Shown: positions 41,357 through 53,118 of the stretch, in pieces | Numbering within the stretch: the stretch's first letter is position 1 | How the letters are laid out: the number at the start of each line of letters is the position of its first letter | Assembly (NCBI GenBank): GCA_030280995.1 | Contig: JASXTE010000004.1 | Coordinates: 16,457,501 to 16,521,500 of the forward strand | From: Hemileia vastatrix | Taxonomy: Eukaryota; Basidiomycota; Pucciniomycetes; Pucciniales; Zaghouaniaceae | DNA length: 64,000 nucleotides | Direction: 5' to 3' | The notes under the pieces: generated by a model | What the model saw: the letters and a program-made list of their open reading frames with translations, nothing else | The model's database searches: none | Told to the model about the DNA's origin: nothing | Program-made: the position numbers and the translations under genes

Positions 41357-42208
41357 AACTCTCTTTTTCTTTTCTCTGTTTTTTTTTCTTTCTTTTAAAA
41401 TCTAAAACACTTTTATTTCTAAAAATTCTTTTGTTTTCTTCTTTATTCTTTCTCTTTTCAAAATGTTTCAATCTTCTTTTAAAAAATAAAATAAAATAAA
41501 AATAAAAATAAAATAAAATAAAATAAAATAAAATAAAAGTAAAAATAAAAATAAAAAAAAGTAAAATAAAATAAAATAAAAACCAAATTAAAATAAAATA
41601 AAAATAAAACAAATAAAAATAAAAAAAAATTTCTTCTCAATTTTCTATATACATTTTTTCTTTAAAATTTTATTTTCCTCGAACCATCAAAATTCTTCAC
41701 GAACATTACACTACCATCTTTCTTGAACTTCACTTTAACTTCTAAATCACTTTTTTAAATTCTTCAAAACAAATTACTTCTTTCTTCAAAATCCTCTTAA
41801 AATTTTTTTTTTGTCTCTTCTTTTCTTTCTTTTCTTTTTTCAAATAACTAAAATCCCTCAAATCTTCAATTAACAAACTTAAAATAACAATTTTTTTCCT
41901 AAATTATCTCAATCAATTATTTCTTTCTTATTTCTTTCTTCTTACTTAATTCTTTTCTTTTTGAACTTTAAAACTAAAACTCCTTCAATCAAATATTCTT
42001 TCTTTTTTTTTCTCATTTAAACTTCTTCTTTCAAAATCTTAAAACAAATTCTATTTAAATCTTTTTTCTGTCTTTTCCTTCTTTCTCTCAAAATCTTATA
42101 TAAAAAATAATAAAAAAAAAAATAAATAAAATTCTAAATAAAATAACAAAGTAAAATAATTAAATACAAATTTTTTTTACATTCTTTTTCTTCTTTTCTC
42201 TTTTTATT
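41357..42208. repeat. element D 3' low-complexity tract
   Basis: Plus strand is T/C-rich (CTTTTCTTTC runs), with a block of AATAAA/AAATA repeats at about 41483-41630. The same position in E (53119-53945) has the same character. No gene is supported; a 94-codon minus-strand frame of Phe/Ile/Lys is compositional. Confidence 0.75.
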
Positions 42209-43447
42209 TTAAATTTTCTCTTTTATCTTCTCCCGAACCAATCCCTTCATCTTCTCCAAAATTTCCCTTATCTCCTTTCTACATTTCTCAAAATTCTCCC
42301 CCTCTCCTACCGGAATCAACTCCTCGGCTACATCGAAGGAAGCGGCATCGATAATGTTATCAATCTTGCCGCTGAAGTCTTCAATATATTTTGCTCGTCG
42401 AACCTGACGAGGTTTCTTCGACCAAACTTGATTGAGGGTCTCTTTGTTTTCCTCCCTCGAGGTAACAGTTGGTAATCTACCCTCCACCGACACTGCCACT
42501 TCCACCGCAGTGGGTCCCACAAGGGTCGCTTCCACATTTGAAGCTTCAGTCGTAGGGACCTTGATGATGACGTCTGAATTCTAAAACAGAATCATCAGTA
42601 ATTAAAATTATGAATTATAAAAAGGTGAACTTACACCACACAATATGGGGGGCGGACTTGCTAGCAAGTCCGCAACCTTGGACCCAAACTCACCATAGAT
42701 TGAACACACATTGAGCTATTGATAAAGGAACCATACAATCAGGGATGAACACCACTCAGTAGAACAGTTTTAGGTGGGTGTTCAAGTAGAGTTCAGTATG
42801 GGTTCAGTATGAGTTCAGTCTGAGTTCCATCTGAGTTCCATCTGAGTTCAGGTTGAGAACTTGCTAGCAAGTCCACCCCCTATATTGCGTAGTGTTACTT
42901 TGAAGACTGGGTCAGGCTCCAAAAATAATCTAGGAGTGACCTTCTCTGCCACCTCCCTTTCCTCTTTGTCATCTTCGATGACCACCCTTCGTTTTTTTGG
43001 GGTTTTCCTCGAGATGGGAATTTCTTCCTCCTCCTTGACCAATTTGTCAACTTCCTCCTTGACGACCCCCCTCTTGTTCGCAGCCCTAGCCACCCAGATG
43101 TTCACATCATCTTCAACTTCTTCCTCATTTTCCCCCACCAATTGATCGTCCCCAATGGACACATCCCAGATGTCCTTGACTACTTCCTTTGTTTTAGGGA
43201 ACACCCAATACTTCGTCTTAGTAAACTGACTCTCAATGTTGGCATTCTTCGCTAAGGCGTCACACACCACTCTTCTCCATCGGCAAAACTTGCACTTCTG
43301 GAGAGGCCCTCTTGTCGCCGTGCTCTCCACGCAGAAATACTCCATCGACTCGCAAGCCGTGCAAGTCTTCGAAAATTGCCGTGTGACAACACCCCCATCT
43401 GCTTTAGGGTGTGGAGGCGTGGGAGTCGGTGTAGGGAAATCCGTCAT
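42209..43447 (-). CDS. element D antisense gene: Zn2Cys6-pattern protein, two exons, MITE in the splice donor
   Basis: Exon 1 runs from ATG 43447 to 42899 (183 codons, phase 0). After P-T-P-T-P-T-P-P-H-P it has C-T-A-C-E-S-M-E-Y-F-C, 12 residues, then C-K-F-C-R-W-R-R-V-V-C: CX2CX6CX12CX2CX6C, the Zn2Cys6 spacing. A central K-Y-W-V-F-P-K-T-K-E-V-V block and acidic stretches follow. Exon 2 runs from 42580 to the stop at 42209 (phase 0), ending in a Lys/Glu-rich helix. Without the MITE the intron would be 54 nt (GTAAGT donor, TTTTAG acceptor). The MITE sits after GTAA, changing the donor to GTAACA, so read-through now adds a short tail and stops at 42848. Element E has an orthologue. Function unknown; a DNA-binding regulator is inference. 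Confidence 0.7.
42634..42894. mobile_element. CACTA-like MITE (copy 2) in the element D antisense gene
   Basis: A 261-bp sister of 24763-25011. The ends are CACCACACAATATGGGGGG and reverse-complement CACTACGCAATATAGGGGG, with TSD TTA (42631-42633 and 42895-42897). The left palindrome CGGACTTGCTAGCAAGTCCG (42653-42672) is perfect. Confidence 0.9.
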
Positions 43448-43534
43448 AATGAATTAAAGTAATAAAATAATAATAAAGTAAATAGGAAGGGAAATTAGTG
43501 TGGGAAATATGTTTTACGCTCAACGGAGCTCGCG

Positions 43535-43542
43535 CTCTTATA
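43535..43542 (-). promoter_or_regulatory. possible TATA box of the element D antisense gene
   Basis: On the minus strand TATAAGAG lies about 90 nt upstream of the ATG at 43447 and 11 bp outside the LTR. At the matching place E has TTTAAAAC. The promoter assignment is inference from position. Confidence 0.35.
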
Positions 43543-43552
43543 CCCGGGCATC

Positions 43553-44355
43553 TGTCATGCGTCACGTGACACTCGAGGCAAAAGTAGCTCATTAAATCAA
43601 TACTAAAGGGTTCAAATCCATACTCGAAGCGCAGAAAGCAACTCTCCATAGCAACTGCGACTTTCCTTTGTGTACTCGCTATTCAATCGCGCTAGCCTAA
43701 AACTCTAAATCTAAATTAGTCAATCTCTCAATAGTGTGTCTTAGTCTTTTTCCCAATAAGCAACGCACAGCGCAATAGTTAATATAATAGTACATTAAAA
43801 GGTTTATGAAATGTCTGTGGGTTATTAAGGGGTAGTGAGCATGGACGGAATGGTTAGTGAAGGATTAAGGGGTTAACGGATAATAGTGAGGAGGGTCCAG
43901 GTGTAACGGATATATTTTAAATGGTTTGTGGTGTGCGGAATAGTGGATGAGTATGAGGTCAATGTGAGGAGGAGTAAAGGATATAAAAGGGGCTGGGTTT
44001 TTTGTTCGACATTCCTTAGAATTAAATTATAAAACGTATTTATAGTTAATAGTGATAAAACTCTAAGTGAAAATCATTATTATTGTATCTTTCTTTATTT
44101 TCTCAATAGTCATATCTAAATCCTAAATCTTTGATTGTTGAGTTTCCAACCCTTTGTGAGATCTTAAGAATTTTAATATTACCGTTCAATTATATTAGAA
44201 TCCTTATCAAACATAACTCGAAGCAGTAGTTCTTCCTTCGAGTCATCTTCAAATCACTTCCTCGAACTATCCCTCTGTACTTTGAAGAAGTATCTGAACC
44301 TTTTATCTCACTTGCAGGAACATCCTCGACCTTGTGCGTAGGTCGTCCGGTGACA
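43553..44355 (+). repeat. element D 3' LTR
   Basis: 803 bp, the partner of 6283-7084, followed by TSD TAAAG. It keeps the TATAAAAGG and self-primer sequences. Confidence 0.95.
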
Positions 44356-44360
44356 TAAAG

Positions 44361-45440
44361 CAATAATAGATAGTAATAAATATGTTAAGTAGTTTTAATA
44401 AATAAATCAGTAATGGAATGATCAAAAACAGCCAAAAGAGAGGCCTTATATAGGCAAAGGAGAGACGAAGCACGGCAATAAAATCCTAAACACAGTAATA
44501 TGAGAGAGAGAAAAGAATATTTCAGAAGAAGTATTTTCAAATAATAAATTTGTTCTAAAAAGAAGGTGTCAGAAAGGTGTATTTACTGTATATGACAGAA
44601 ATAAATTAATGTATTTAAAATTTACTGTAAATGTCAATTTTAAATAAGAAATTTGAATTTTTTGTATATATTTATTTTTATTTGAATATTAAAATTTTAT
44701 TTTAATTTAAAATCTATTTTTTATTATAATTTTTATTTCTTTCAACCTGTTAATGAGCACGGTGTTAGAGAATAAAAATATAAGGGACATTATATATTTA
44801 ATTTTAATTATTCATTAATTTTACCATTCTATAATTAGTAAATTTATTATAGGTAATTTTAATGTAACTAATTTATAATTGAAAAATTAAAATAATAAGG
44901 CATGGCTTCATCCAGTAAAAAATTAATTATTTTACTGGGAAAGTCTAGCAGCCTGGCTGACACTTATCCAGTTATAAATAGAAATCACAAAACAAGAAAT
45001 CAACCTAATTGTTTATATATGTAGATAAATCTTTTCTTCAACCTTTACTTGAATTATTTAATTGAATTCAATAATATTTTTATCTAACCAACATAATTTA
45101 CTATAAAATTTAAAAATAAATACAATAAACTCATAAAATACATAAGTTCAATAGTTTGAAATTTTTTTATATGTTTTGTTCTAGTTTACAACTTTTTGCA
45201 ACAATTTTCCTATTATATTATTTATTTATATCATGTATAGTTATCAGAAGCATTCTGTGAGTTCTTGTGTAAAAAAGAAAAATAGTATTTCATTACCAAT
45301 TATTTTACTATATTACTTTCTTAGTCTTAAAGTGCATTGTAAATCAAAAATATAAAATAAAGACATATAAACTATAGGTTTAAGTTAAAAAATATCAATA
45401 AAAAATAATTATCAATCATTTTCCATGTTGGAAGAATAGA
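44361..45440. other. AT-rich spacer right of element D
   Basis: No gene, RNA or element end could be recognised. Confidence 0.5.
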
Positions 45441-45449
45441 GCTGTAGAT

Positions 45450-47057
45450 TGAGGGGGTTGACTCTGATGTTTGCCCAAAGAAAAAAGTTCACTCTCAATT
45501 TTTCACTACCTCAGTGGACAACCTCTCAATCTCTCCACACAAATTTTTCTGCCTTGAAATTTCTGTTAATTCTATTACCACTCCCCACCCTTTTATTTCC
45601 CTCCTGATACATTTTCTACACCCTTTAAGCTTCAAAATCTAAGGTTAAGCCCTCCTCACCACTCCCCTCCACTCTATTTTCACTTTTAACACAACTCCAA
45701 CCCTTTTGCAACCTCTTGCTCACCTCCATTCCCCTTACTCACCCCAATCACCTCCATTAGCCTTCACCAGCCTTCCTCTCACATTATCAAACTATTACTC
45801 ACCTCCCCAGTCTATTTTACACATCTCTTACCTCCCCTAGCCCTTTCTCACCTTCGCAAGCCCTTTACAGCCCTTCACTCACCTCCCTCAGCCTCCCCCA
45901 GTCCCTTACTTTGGCTGGAGATGTGAGAGAGGTGATTTAAAGACTAAGGAGGGCTGGGAGAAGTGAGTGAGAGGCTTTTATCACATCCCCCAGAATTTTA
46001 AAGCCCCTCGCTCACCTCCCCCCATCTCCCCAGTCCCTTAATTTGGCTGAAGATGTGAGAGAGGTGCTGTAAAGACTAAGTAGGGCTAGGAGTAGTAGGT
46101 AAGAGGCTTTTATAAGCTCTCCTAGCCCTTTGAAGACCGTTGCTCACCTTTTCCAGCCTTCCCAAAGTGGATTAGGGGCTTTTATAACCTCTCCCAGCCC
46201 TGTAAAGCCCCTTTCTCACCTTCTTTAGACTTACCAAGTCCCTCTATTTTTCTGGGTAAGGTGAGAGATGAGATGGGAGAGGTGAAAAAAGTGCTGATGA
46301 GGAATGCAAGGGCTTGGGAAGTAGCCAACTTTTGATAAACCTGAATAATTAATATGTATAAATTAGAAATGACAAGGAATAGAATCTTGAGGAATTATAA
46401 CCCATTCCAAGTGGTAAATAATGTAACTAAATACATATTTCAGAATTTGAGTTGCTTGTTTTTACCAAAAAAATGTGGCCAAGTGTTGAGAAAGGAAGAT
46501 ATTTGTAGGGCAGAAACATGAAAAAAGAAAAAAATACAAAGTAAAATAAAACTTAAATAATGACAGTGGGCTGGGAAAGGTGAGTGAGGCACTGGGGGAG
46601 GTGTGAGAAATAAAGAGAAGAGAAGGGAGAGGGGTGGAAGGAGAGGAGAGTTGTTTTATCACTGTGAAGGGAAGAGATAGGGTAAAAAGGGTAAGTAGAT
46701 GGCAAGGTTAGCAACAAGATAAGGGGGGTAGAATAGGAAGGCAGATTGAAGATAAGGGAGAATTAGGGGAGGGAGGTATGAGATGAAAGTCCCACTTGGA
46801 ATTCTACCAGGAATTATTTCAGGAAGCAAAAAAACACTAGAAATCTAGTGCACACTTTTTTCCTGCTGTGAATATTTTTTGAACTATTAATCAACTGTGG
46901 TTAAATGAAGGTAAATCAGTTTCAAGCTGTTTTCAAAGTAAATTCAATATTTCTTCATGATTGTTTCATCACCACCTCAATGTGTGCTGAAAAAGATATG
47001 AATTAGGGTTCAAGGCTGCAGACTTATTAGCAAGTCTTCCCCCCATATTGCATGGTG
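45450..47057. repeat. strand-asymmetric minisatellite-like tract ending in a CACTA-MITE-type terminus
   Basis: Plus strand is C/T-rich from about 45480 to 46250 and A/G-rich from about 46560 to 46780. Units of about 132 bp sharing CAGTCCCTTA and GGCTGAAGATGTGAGAGAGG start near 45898 and 46031, with a weaker relative near 46237. At the right edge, AGACTTATTAGCAAGTCT (47020-47037) and CCCCCCATATTGCATGGTG (ending 47057) match the right end of the MITEs at 24763 and 42634. A left partner was not found. It may be one larger non-autonomous element. Confidence 0.55.
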
Positions 47058-47409
47058 TTTCCTTCAGGTAAGTTAAAAATATCCCATAAATTTTTTATAT
47101 AAGGTTTTCTATTTCAATTCACAAGCATCATTCCATTTCAATGCATTGCTTGCCTTCATTTCCTGTTTAAATTTACATGGTGCAGATAATTCTTCTTCCT
47201 TACACTCATTATGTATTTTTTTGGTTAATGTGTTTTGGTTATCAATGATGTTGTCTAAAATGAAATCACAAAGTTTCAAATAATTGAGTATGAAAGGTAG
47301 TGTGGTTTTATTTTCTGGTGTGGCTGTTTTGTCTGATTTGTTGTTATAGCCTTATGAGGGGAATACAGCTGTTGCTGATTGAAGAACACATCTCCTTTAT
47401 TTATCCCAA
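47058..47409 (-). pseudogene. Ty1/copia pol remnant, left piece (integrase end to start of RT)
   Basis: On the minus strand, joining across element E, the sense runs from C-K-V-I-G-F-L-E-G-G-K-G-C-L-F-W-D-K (right piece) into V-L-Q-S-A-T-A-V-F-P and later F-K-Q-E-M-K-A-S-N-A-L-K, the conserved strip before copia RT. Several TAA/TGA stops are present. It is cut at 47057 by the MITE-type end, so RT is lost. Confidence 0.6.
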
Positions 47410-47414
47410 AAAAG

Positions 47415-48224
47415 TGTCACACGCCACGTGACACTCAAGGCAAAAGCAGCTCATTAAATCAATAATACAGAGGTCTAAATCCATACTCAAAGCGCAGAAA
47501 ACAATTCTACATAGCAACTGCAACTTTCCTTTGTGTACTCACTATTCAACCGCACTAATCTAAACTTTAAATCTAAATTAGTAAATCTCTCAATAGTGTG
47601 TTTAGTCTTTTCTTTGATAATTGACGCACAGCGCAATAGTTAATGTAATATTCCTCAAAAGTTTTATTAAGTATCTGTGGGTTATTAACAGGGATAGTGA
47701 GCATGGACGTGATGGTTAGTGGAGGATTAAAGGGCAAACAGATGTTAGTGAGGAGGGTCCAGGTGTAACGGGGTTTATTTTTGATGGTCTGTGGTGTGCG
47801 GAATGATGGATGGATATGAGGTCAATGCGAGGAGGAGTAATGGATATAAAAGGGGTTGGATTTTGGTTCAATATTTCTTTAGAATTAAATTATAAAACGT
47901 ATATATAGTTAATAGTGGCAATGCTTCAGGTTAAATCATTATTATTGTACATTTCCTTATTTTTCTCAGTAATCATTTCTAAATCTTGAATCTTTGATTA
48001 TTGAGTTTCCAACCCTTTGTGAGATCTTAATAATATTAATATTACCTTTAAATTATATTAGAATTCTTATCAAACATATCTTGAAGCAGTAGCTCTTCCT
48101 TTGAGTCATCTTTGAATCACTTCCGCAAACATTTCCTCTGTGCTTCAAAGAAGTTTCTGAACTCCTCCCTCCATCTCACTTTCCAGGAACACCCTCAACC
48201 TTGTGTGTAGGCTGTCTGGTGACA
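47415..48224 (+). repeat. element E 5' LTR
   Basis: 810 bp, TGTCACACGCCACGTGACA at the start and TGACA at the end. TATAAAAGG at 47845-47853 and self-primer AGAATTAAATTATA at 47881-47894 are kept. Confidence 0.95.
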
Positions 48225-48225
48225 G

Positions 48226-48239
48226 TATAATTTAATTCT
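48226..48239 (+). other. element E self-priming primer-binding site
   Basis: TATAATTTAATTCT, one base after the LTR, exactly complementary to 47881-47894, as in D. Confidence 0.75.
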
Positions 48240-48300
48240 CCGTAGTTCTCATTCTTTGGCACTACTATGTCCTTTTTTTCAGGTGTTTTAAATTCTTTAA

Positions 48301-49473
48301 ATGGCACCTGTTCAACGCACTCCTCCTATGGGCGCTACTACTAGGGCTTGCACCAGAGGCTGGCCAACAGCCACACGGCCTGTTTCCTGCACTCACTCCC
48401 TAGAAACTCTCGACCTTAGGGAACGGGGACACTCAATCCAATCTGTAGAAGACATACCCCAGTATTTTGATGATTCTAGCGAGGAAGAAAAAGGAGAGGA
48501 TACAATGCATGAGGCACCATCTGCCCCTGCTACTCATCCTTCTGGTAAACCTTTGAAACCTGGACCATCTAATTCTCTGGAAGACTTCATGAGACTTTTG
48601 TTGAAAACCCTTTCAAATCCAACGTCTTTGGAGGGATAAAAATTCAAAACTCCTTCCATGAAATCTCCTGATAAATTTGATGGAGAACATCCAGACAGAT
48701 TGCGCCCCTTCTTGCAAACCTGCAAGCTCCTGTTCCATAACAACCCTTGAACCTTCAATAACAACCAATCAAAGGTTGTTTACGCTTCTTCATTTCTAGC
48801 CAGCAAAGCAGCAAGTTTTTTTGAACCTTATCTTCTCATGCTCTCTTCGACAGAAACCCACTTACTCATTAATAACTGGGATAAGTTCAAAGACCAACAC
48901 TTTATGTTGTTCTGTGACCCTAATGAAACTGAAAACCCAGAAATTGAACTGGATTTCCTCCGCATGAGTGATAATGGTAAAGCCTCTGAATATATTTCGA
49001 ACTTCAGAGCAATTCAAACTTGAGTAGGTTTGAATGATGCTGCCCTCAAGTATCATTTCAAAAAGGGACTTTTTTTGAGGATTCTGGATCAATTAAATCT
49101 TCATGGTCAGAAGATGACTACTTTAACCGATTTAATTGATTGAACCCTTGAAATCAACAGCGTTTACCAAGGACGACTACAAAATTGTTGATACACCAAC
49201 AAATCTCAAGCCCTAAATTTTAAATTGGGACCTTCTTCACACCCACAGACAACTCAATCCAAACCCAATAAGGGAAAGGACAAACCTCAACCAAAAAGCT
49301 CAACCCCAGGAAATATCAGTCAGGTACTGGATCCAAAAGGGGAACTTAAAGAAGCTGAGAGGAAGAGACGAGCAGATAATGGGTTATTTATGTATTGTGG
49401 GGGTAAGCTCAAGCTAGAAGATTGTGTAAAGTTGAAGGAAAGAGGAGGTACTAGTTCAAGGTCAAAAAACTAG
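48301..49473 (+). pseudogene. element E gag pseudogene
   Basis: Same M-A-P-V-Q-R-T-P-P start as D. Stops: TAA near 48636 (S in D), TGA near 48748, TGA near 49021 (CGA in D), TGA near 49141. The knuckle has decayed to F-M-Y-C-G-G-K-L-K-L-E-D-C, losing the first Cys and the His. Ends K-N-stop at 49473. Confidence 0.85.
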
Positions 49474-49487
49474 TAGATAGCTTACTT

Positions 49488-52400
49488 GTGTGCAACGCAA
49501 ACTATCTTATTTCTCCCAGTGGACAGAACCTCCATGTCTTAAGGACTGGAGTTGCCTTAAACCACTTGAGATTCATACTTTTAAAGGAAGATACCCCCTT
49601 CAGTTGTCTTATAGACTCTGGAGCTTCAATTTCTTTTTTCTGTTTATCTTTTTCCGAGAATTTAAAGCTGATATTCACAGATATCGATCAAACTCCAATT
49701 TATTTGGTTGAATCAGAGGAACCCAAATATTGGGTAAGTAAGAAAGTTTTATGGGTTTTCAACTTTCCAAATTTTCCCCCCTTGGAGTGGGAATTATCAG
49801 TCTTGGAAGCCCCAATAATGGACAATACCATCCTTGGCCATGACTTTTTAACGCATTGCAATCCTGAAATTGATTGGTCACGGGGATTGATCACCCCACG
49901 CACTAAGTATATTTCTGATTCTTCAATGCAGGTCAATAGGGAGTTAAACAACCCGCCTGACAATGTCCTGCTAGAGGACAAATCTCTGCTAGATGACTTT
50001 CAAGCATCTGATCTTTCTCTAAATGAGAAATTGGCTAACCCTTCTAGCTCGATGACTTCAATCAAAGAGGATTTAAATTTCCTCAAAGTAATCGAATTAT
50101 GCTCTCTCAATTCTGGTCTTCCCTCGACAGATTCTCTCAAAGATGATGAGGACAACCAAATCAATGTTGAAGCCATTAAATCGACTCTACTGGAAATCTA
50201 TCATGATTTCCTCAATGTTTTCTCAATCCGCAAGGCCAATAAGTTACCACCTCATCAACCCTACAACCATCAGATAGAGTTAATAGGTCCAGTACCTCCA
50301 GCAGGTCCTGTCAATTCTTTGTTGAAGGACAAATATCAAGTTCTTCAAGACTACATTGCAGAGAATGTAGCCAAAGGTTTCATCAGAGCCAGTAAATCTC
50401 CAACCGGCTCCCCTGTTCTTTTTGTAAAAAAAAAGATAGTAGCCTTAGGTTGTGTGTTGACTATAGAAAGCTCAACACAGTCACAAATAATAATGCATAT
50501 CATGTTCCTCTTATGTCATTGCTTCTTACTATTTTTAATGGTGCTAATTTCTTTTGTAAAATTGATCTTAGAGATGCTTATAATCTTATTTGCATCGCGG
50601 AAGGTCATGAACCACTGACTGCAATTCACACTAGATTTGGTAGTTTTGAATATTTAGTCATGCCTTTTGGATTATGTAACACACCATCTACTTTTCAAAC
50701 TTTTTTAATGACATCTTTCAAGATGTTGTCAAACAGTTTGTTGTCGTCTACTTAGACAATATTTTAATTTTCTCAAAGACACTAGATGAACATATTCATC
50801 ATGTTTGACAGGTTCTAAATTGCCTTTGAGATCACGGACTCTATGCCAAGCACAATAAATGCAAATTCCATTTTAAATCTATTGATTTTTTGGGGTTTAC
50901 GTTGTCCACTGATGGTTTAGTAATGGATGACAAAAAGGTCTAAAAAGTCCTGGAATGGCCTGAGCCCAAAACCATTAAATCCCTCCAAGGATTTTTGGGT
51001 TTTGCCAATTTCTATAGAAGATTTATTAAATATTACTCTAAAACTATTTCCAATATTACTTCTCTTCTTAGAAAAGATATTCCTTTTTGTTTTTATTTCT
51101 ACAACACAAAAGGAATTCAAAGCATTGAAGACTGCGTTTACCACAGATCCAATTCTTCAACACTTTGATCCTTCTGCTTCGACAATGGTCCAGACAGATG
51201 CTAGCAATTATGCTATCGCAGGGGTCATTTCTCAATTCAATCCTGAAACAAAATTGTTTTATCCTGTTGCTTTTTAGTCACGCAAACTCATTGCGGAAGA
51301 ATTAAATTATGAAATTCATGACAAAGAGCTTCTAGCTATTATTCATTGTCTTAAAAAATGGGGCTCTTTTCTTCTCAACCCAGATAGTCCTTTCCAAATC
51401 CTAACTTACCATAATGCTTTGAAATACTTTATGTCTTCCAAAGTGTTAACCAGGCGTCAAGCCAGGTGGGCTGAATTTCTGTCTGAATTTCTTTTTTTTA
51501 TTTCCTATTGTCCAGGTAAGAACTGTATTGTCCCAGATATCCTGTCACGTCAGGACGACTTTTACCCACAGCGGGGGGACGCATTTGCTGACAAGAACCC
51601 AGCAAATGTGAAAGAAATCTTCAACAAATCAATGTTAACAACTCATCAACTTAATTTGATGACAATTCAATTGTTTCAAAATCCACTATCCAACATCCTT
51701 GAAGCTCAGTCGAAGGACAATTATTGTTTAGGGTTAAAAGACAAAATACTCTCAAAGCAAGGGGCCAAAAGATTTAGTGGTGAATCAGGTCTATTAGTTT
51801 TCAAAGGTAGAGTAGTCATACCCAACAACAATAAAATAAAATTATGGATTTTCAACAATCAACATGATTCTTCATTAGCTGGTCATTTTGGGGTTGATAA
51901 AAACTTCCAGCTAATAGTGAGGGATTTCTTCTGGCCAGGAATGACCAGAGAAATCAAGGCCTATATAAGATCTTTTTACGAATGTAATAGGAATAAGGCT
52001 CCCCCTCACCAGAAGCATGGGTTGCTTCAACCACTTCCTATTCCCTCTAAAACTTGGGAATCTTTATCGATGGATTTTATTTCTCAACTTCCTCTTTCTA
52101 ATAATTTTGATGCTATATTAGTAATAGTAGATAGATTTTCAAAAATGTCTATTTTCATTAAAAACACTACTACTGCTACAGCAGAAGATTTTTCAAAATT
52201 GTTTCTAGAGTATGTATTTTCAAAACATGGCTTACCTAATGATATTATTTCAGATAGAGGCTCATTGTTTGTATCCACACTCTGGACTCAATTGTGTTGA
52301 CAACTCAATATCACAAGGAATCTCTCCATGGCCTATCATCCTGAAACCGATGGGCAAACGGAAAGGGAAAACCAAATCCTTGAACAATACCTTCAAATGT

Positions 52401-53118
52401 ATGTCAGTTACCAACAAGAAAATTTGACCACATGCTTACCATTGGCCAAATTTTCTTATAATAACTCAACTCATTCTTCACACAACAATCTCCCTTCAAG
52501 ACTGTGTATGGAAGACATCCTTGATTCAACTCTATCCATGTAGGAACTAGTCATCCTGCGTAAAATTATCTTTGAACCATATCACGACTCCAAGAAGAAC
52601 TTAAATCAAAATTGGAATTAGCGATTTGAAGGTACAAGGAACAAGCCGACAAACATCAACAATCTGCTCCTTCCTTCAAACCAGGCAACAAAGTATGGCT
52701 CAACGCACAAAACATTTGAATAACTCGACCATCAAAGAAACTAGCCGAAAAATGCTTGGGACCATTCAAAATTGACTCCGAAGTCTCTAAAACTGCATTT
52801 CAACTCAAGCTACCTCCTAAATGGCAGGCTATTCACCCTGTTTTTTACGTATCTCTCCTGGAACTGGCTCGAGAAACATACCCGGGCAAGAACCAACCTC
52901 CTCCGGAACCGGTCGAAGTAGAAGACCATCTAGAGTGGGAAGTAAGACATATCCTTGATTCAAGAATGCACAAGGGAAAACTTCAATACCTCGTGGAGTG
53001 GGAAGGCCTCCTTGATGACTCAGACAAAACATCCTGGGAACCAGCCATCAATGTTTCTAACGCCCCTGAACTCCTAAAATCTTTTCATCTTAAATATCCT
53101 TTAAAACCAAAACCTTAG
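49488..53118 (+). pseudogene. element E pol pseudogene (protease, RT, RNase H, integrase, chromodomain)
   Basis: Protease: C-L-I-D-S-G-A-S near 49610. RT starts in frame, shifts near 50430 at an A-run, and has the active site as Y-L-D-N near 50745 (second Asp lost). RNase H: T-D-A-S-N-Y-A-I-A-G near 51200, with a stop near 51275. Integrase runs 51419-52300 with M-D-F-I-S-Q-L near 52073 and I-S-D-R-G near 52250, then shifts. The chromodomain at about 52916-53066 is intact (L-Q-Y-L-V-E-W-E-G, S-W-E-P). Numerous C-to-T type changes. Non-functional. Confidence 0.88.

Larger units (their letters stand above)
6283..44355 (+). mobile_element. element D: chromodomain Ty3/gypsy retrotransposon, host to nested elements F, C, B and two MITEs
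   Basis: D is bounded by LTRs at 6283-7084 and 43553-44355 and flanked by the 5-bp direct repeat TAAAG (6278-6282 and 44356-44360). With nested inserts and their duplications removed it is about 8.4 kb, matching the 8.4 kb of its relative E. The order is LTR, self-priming site, gag, protease, RT, RNase H, integrase, chromodomain, pyrimidine/A-rich 3' tract, antisense gene, LTR. That order, the chromodomain and the self-primer place it with Tf1/sushi-like chromoviruses. Gag and pol carry several stops, so D itself cannot make its proteins. Confidence 0.95.

Noticed and set aside
41328..41612. 94-codon Phe/Ile/Tyr ORF
   Set aside because: Translation of an AAATA-repeat tract; compositional artefact.
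42861..43145. Plus-strand Ser/Thr-rich ORFs opposite the antisense genes (also 54371-54916)
   Set aside because: Shadows of the conserved, motif-bearing minus-strand frame, which has the consistent splice phases.
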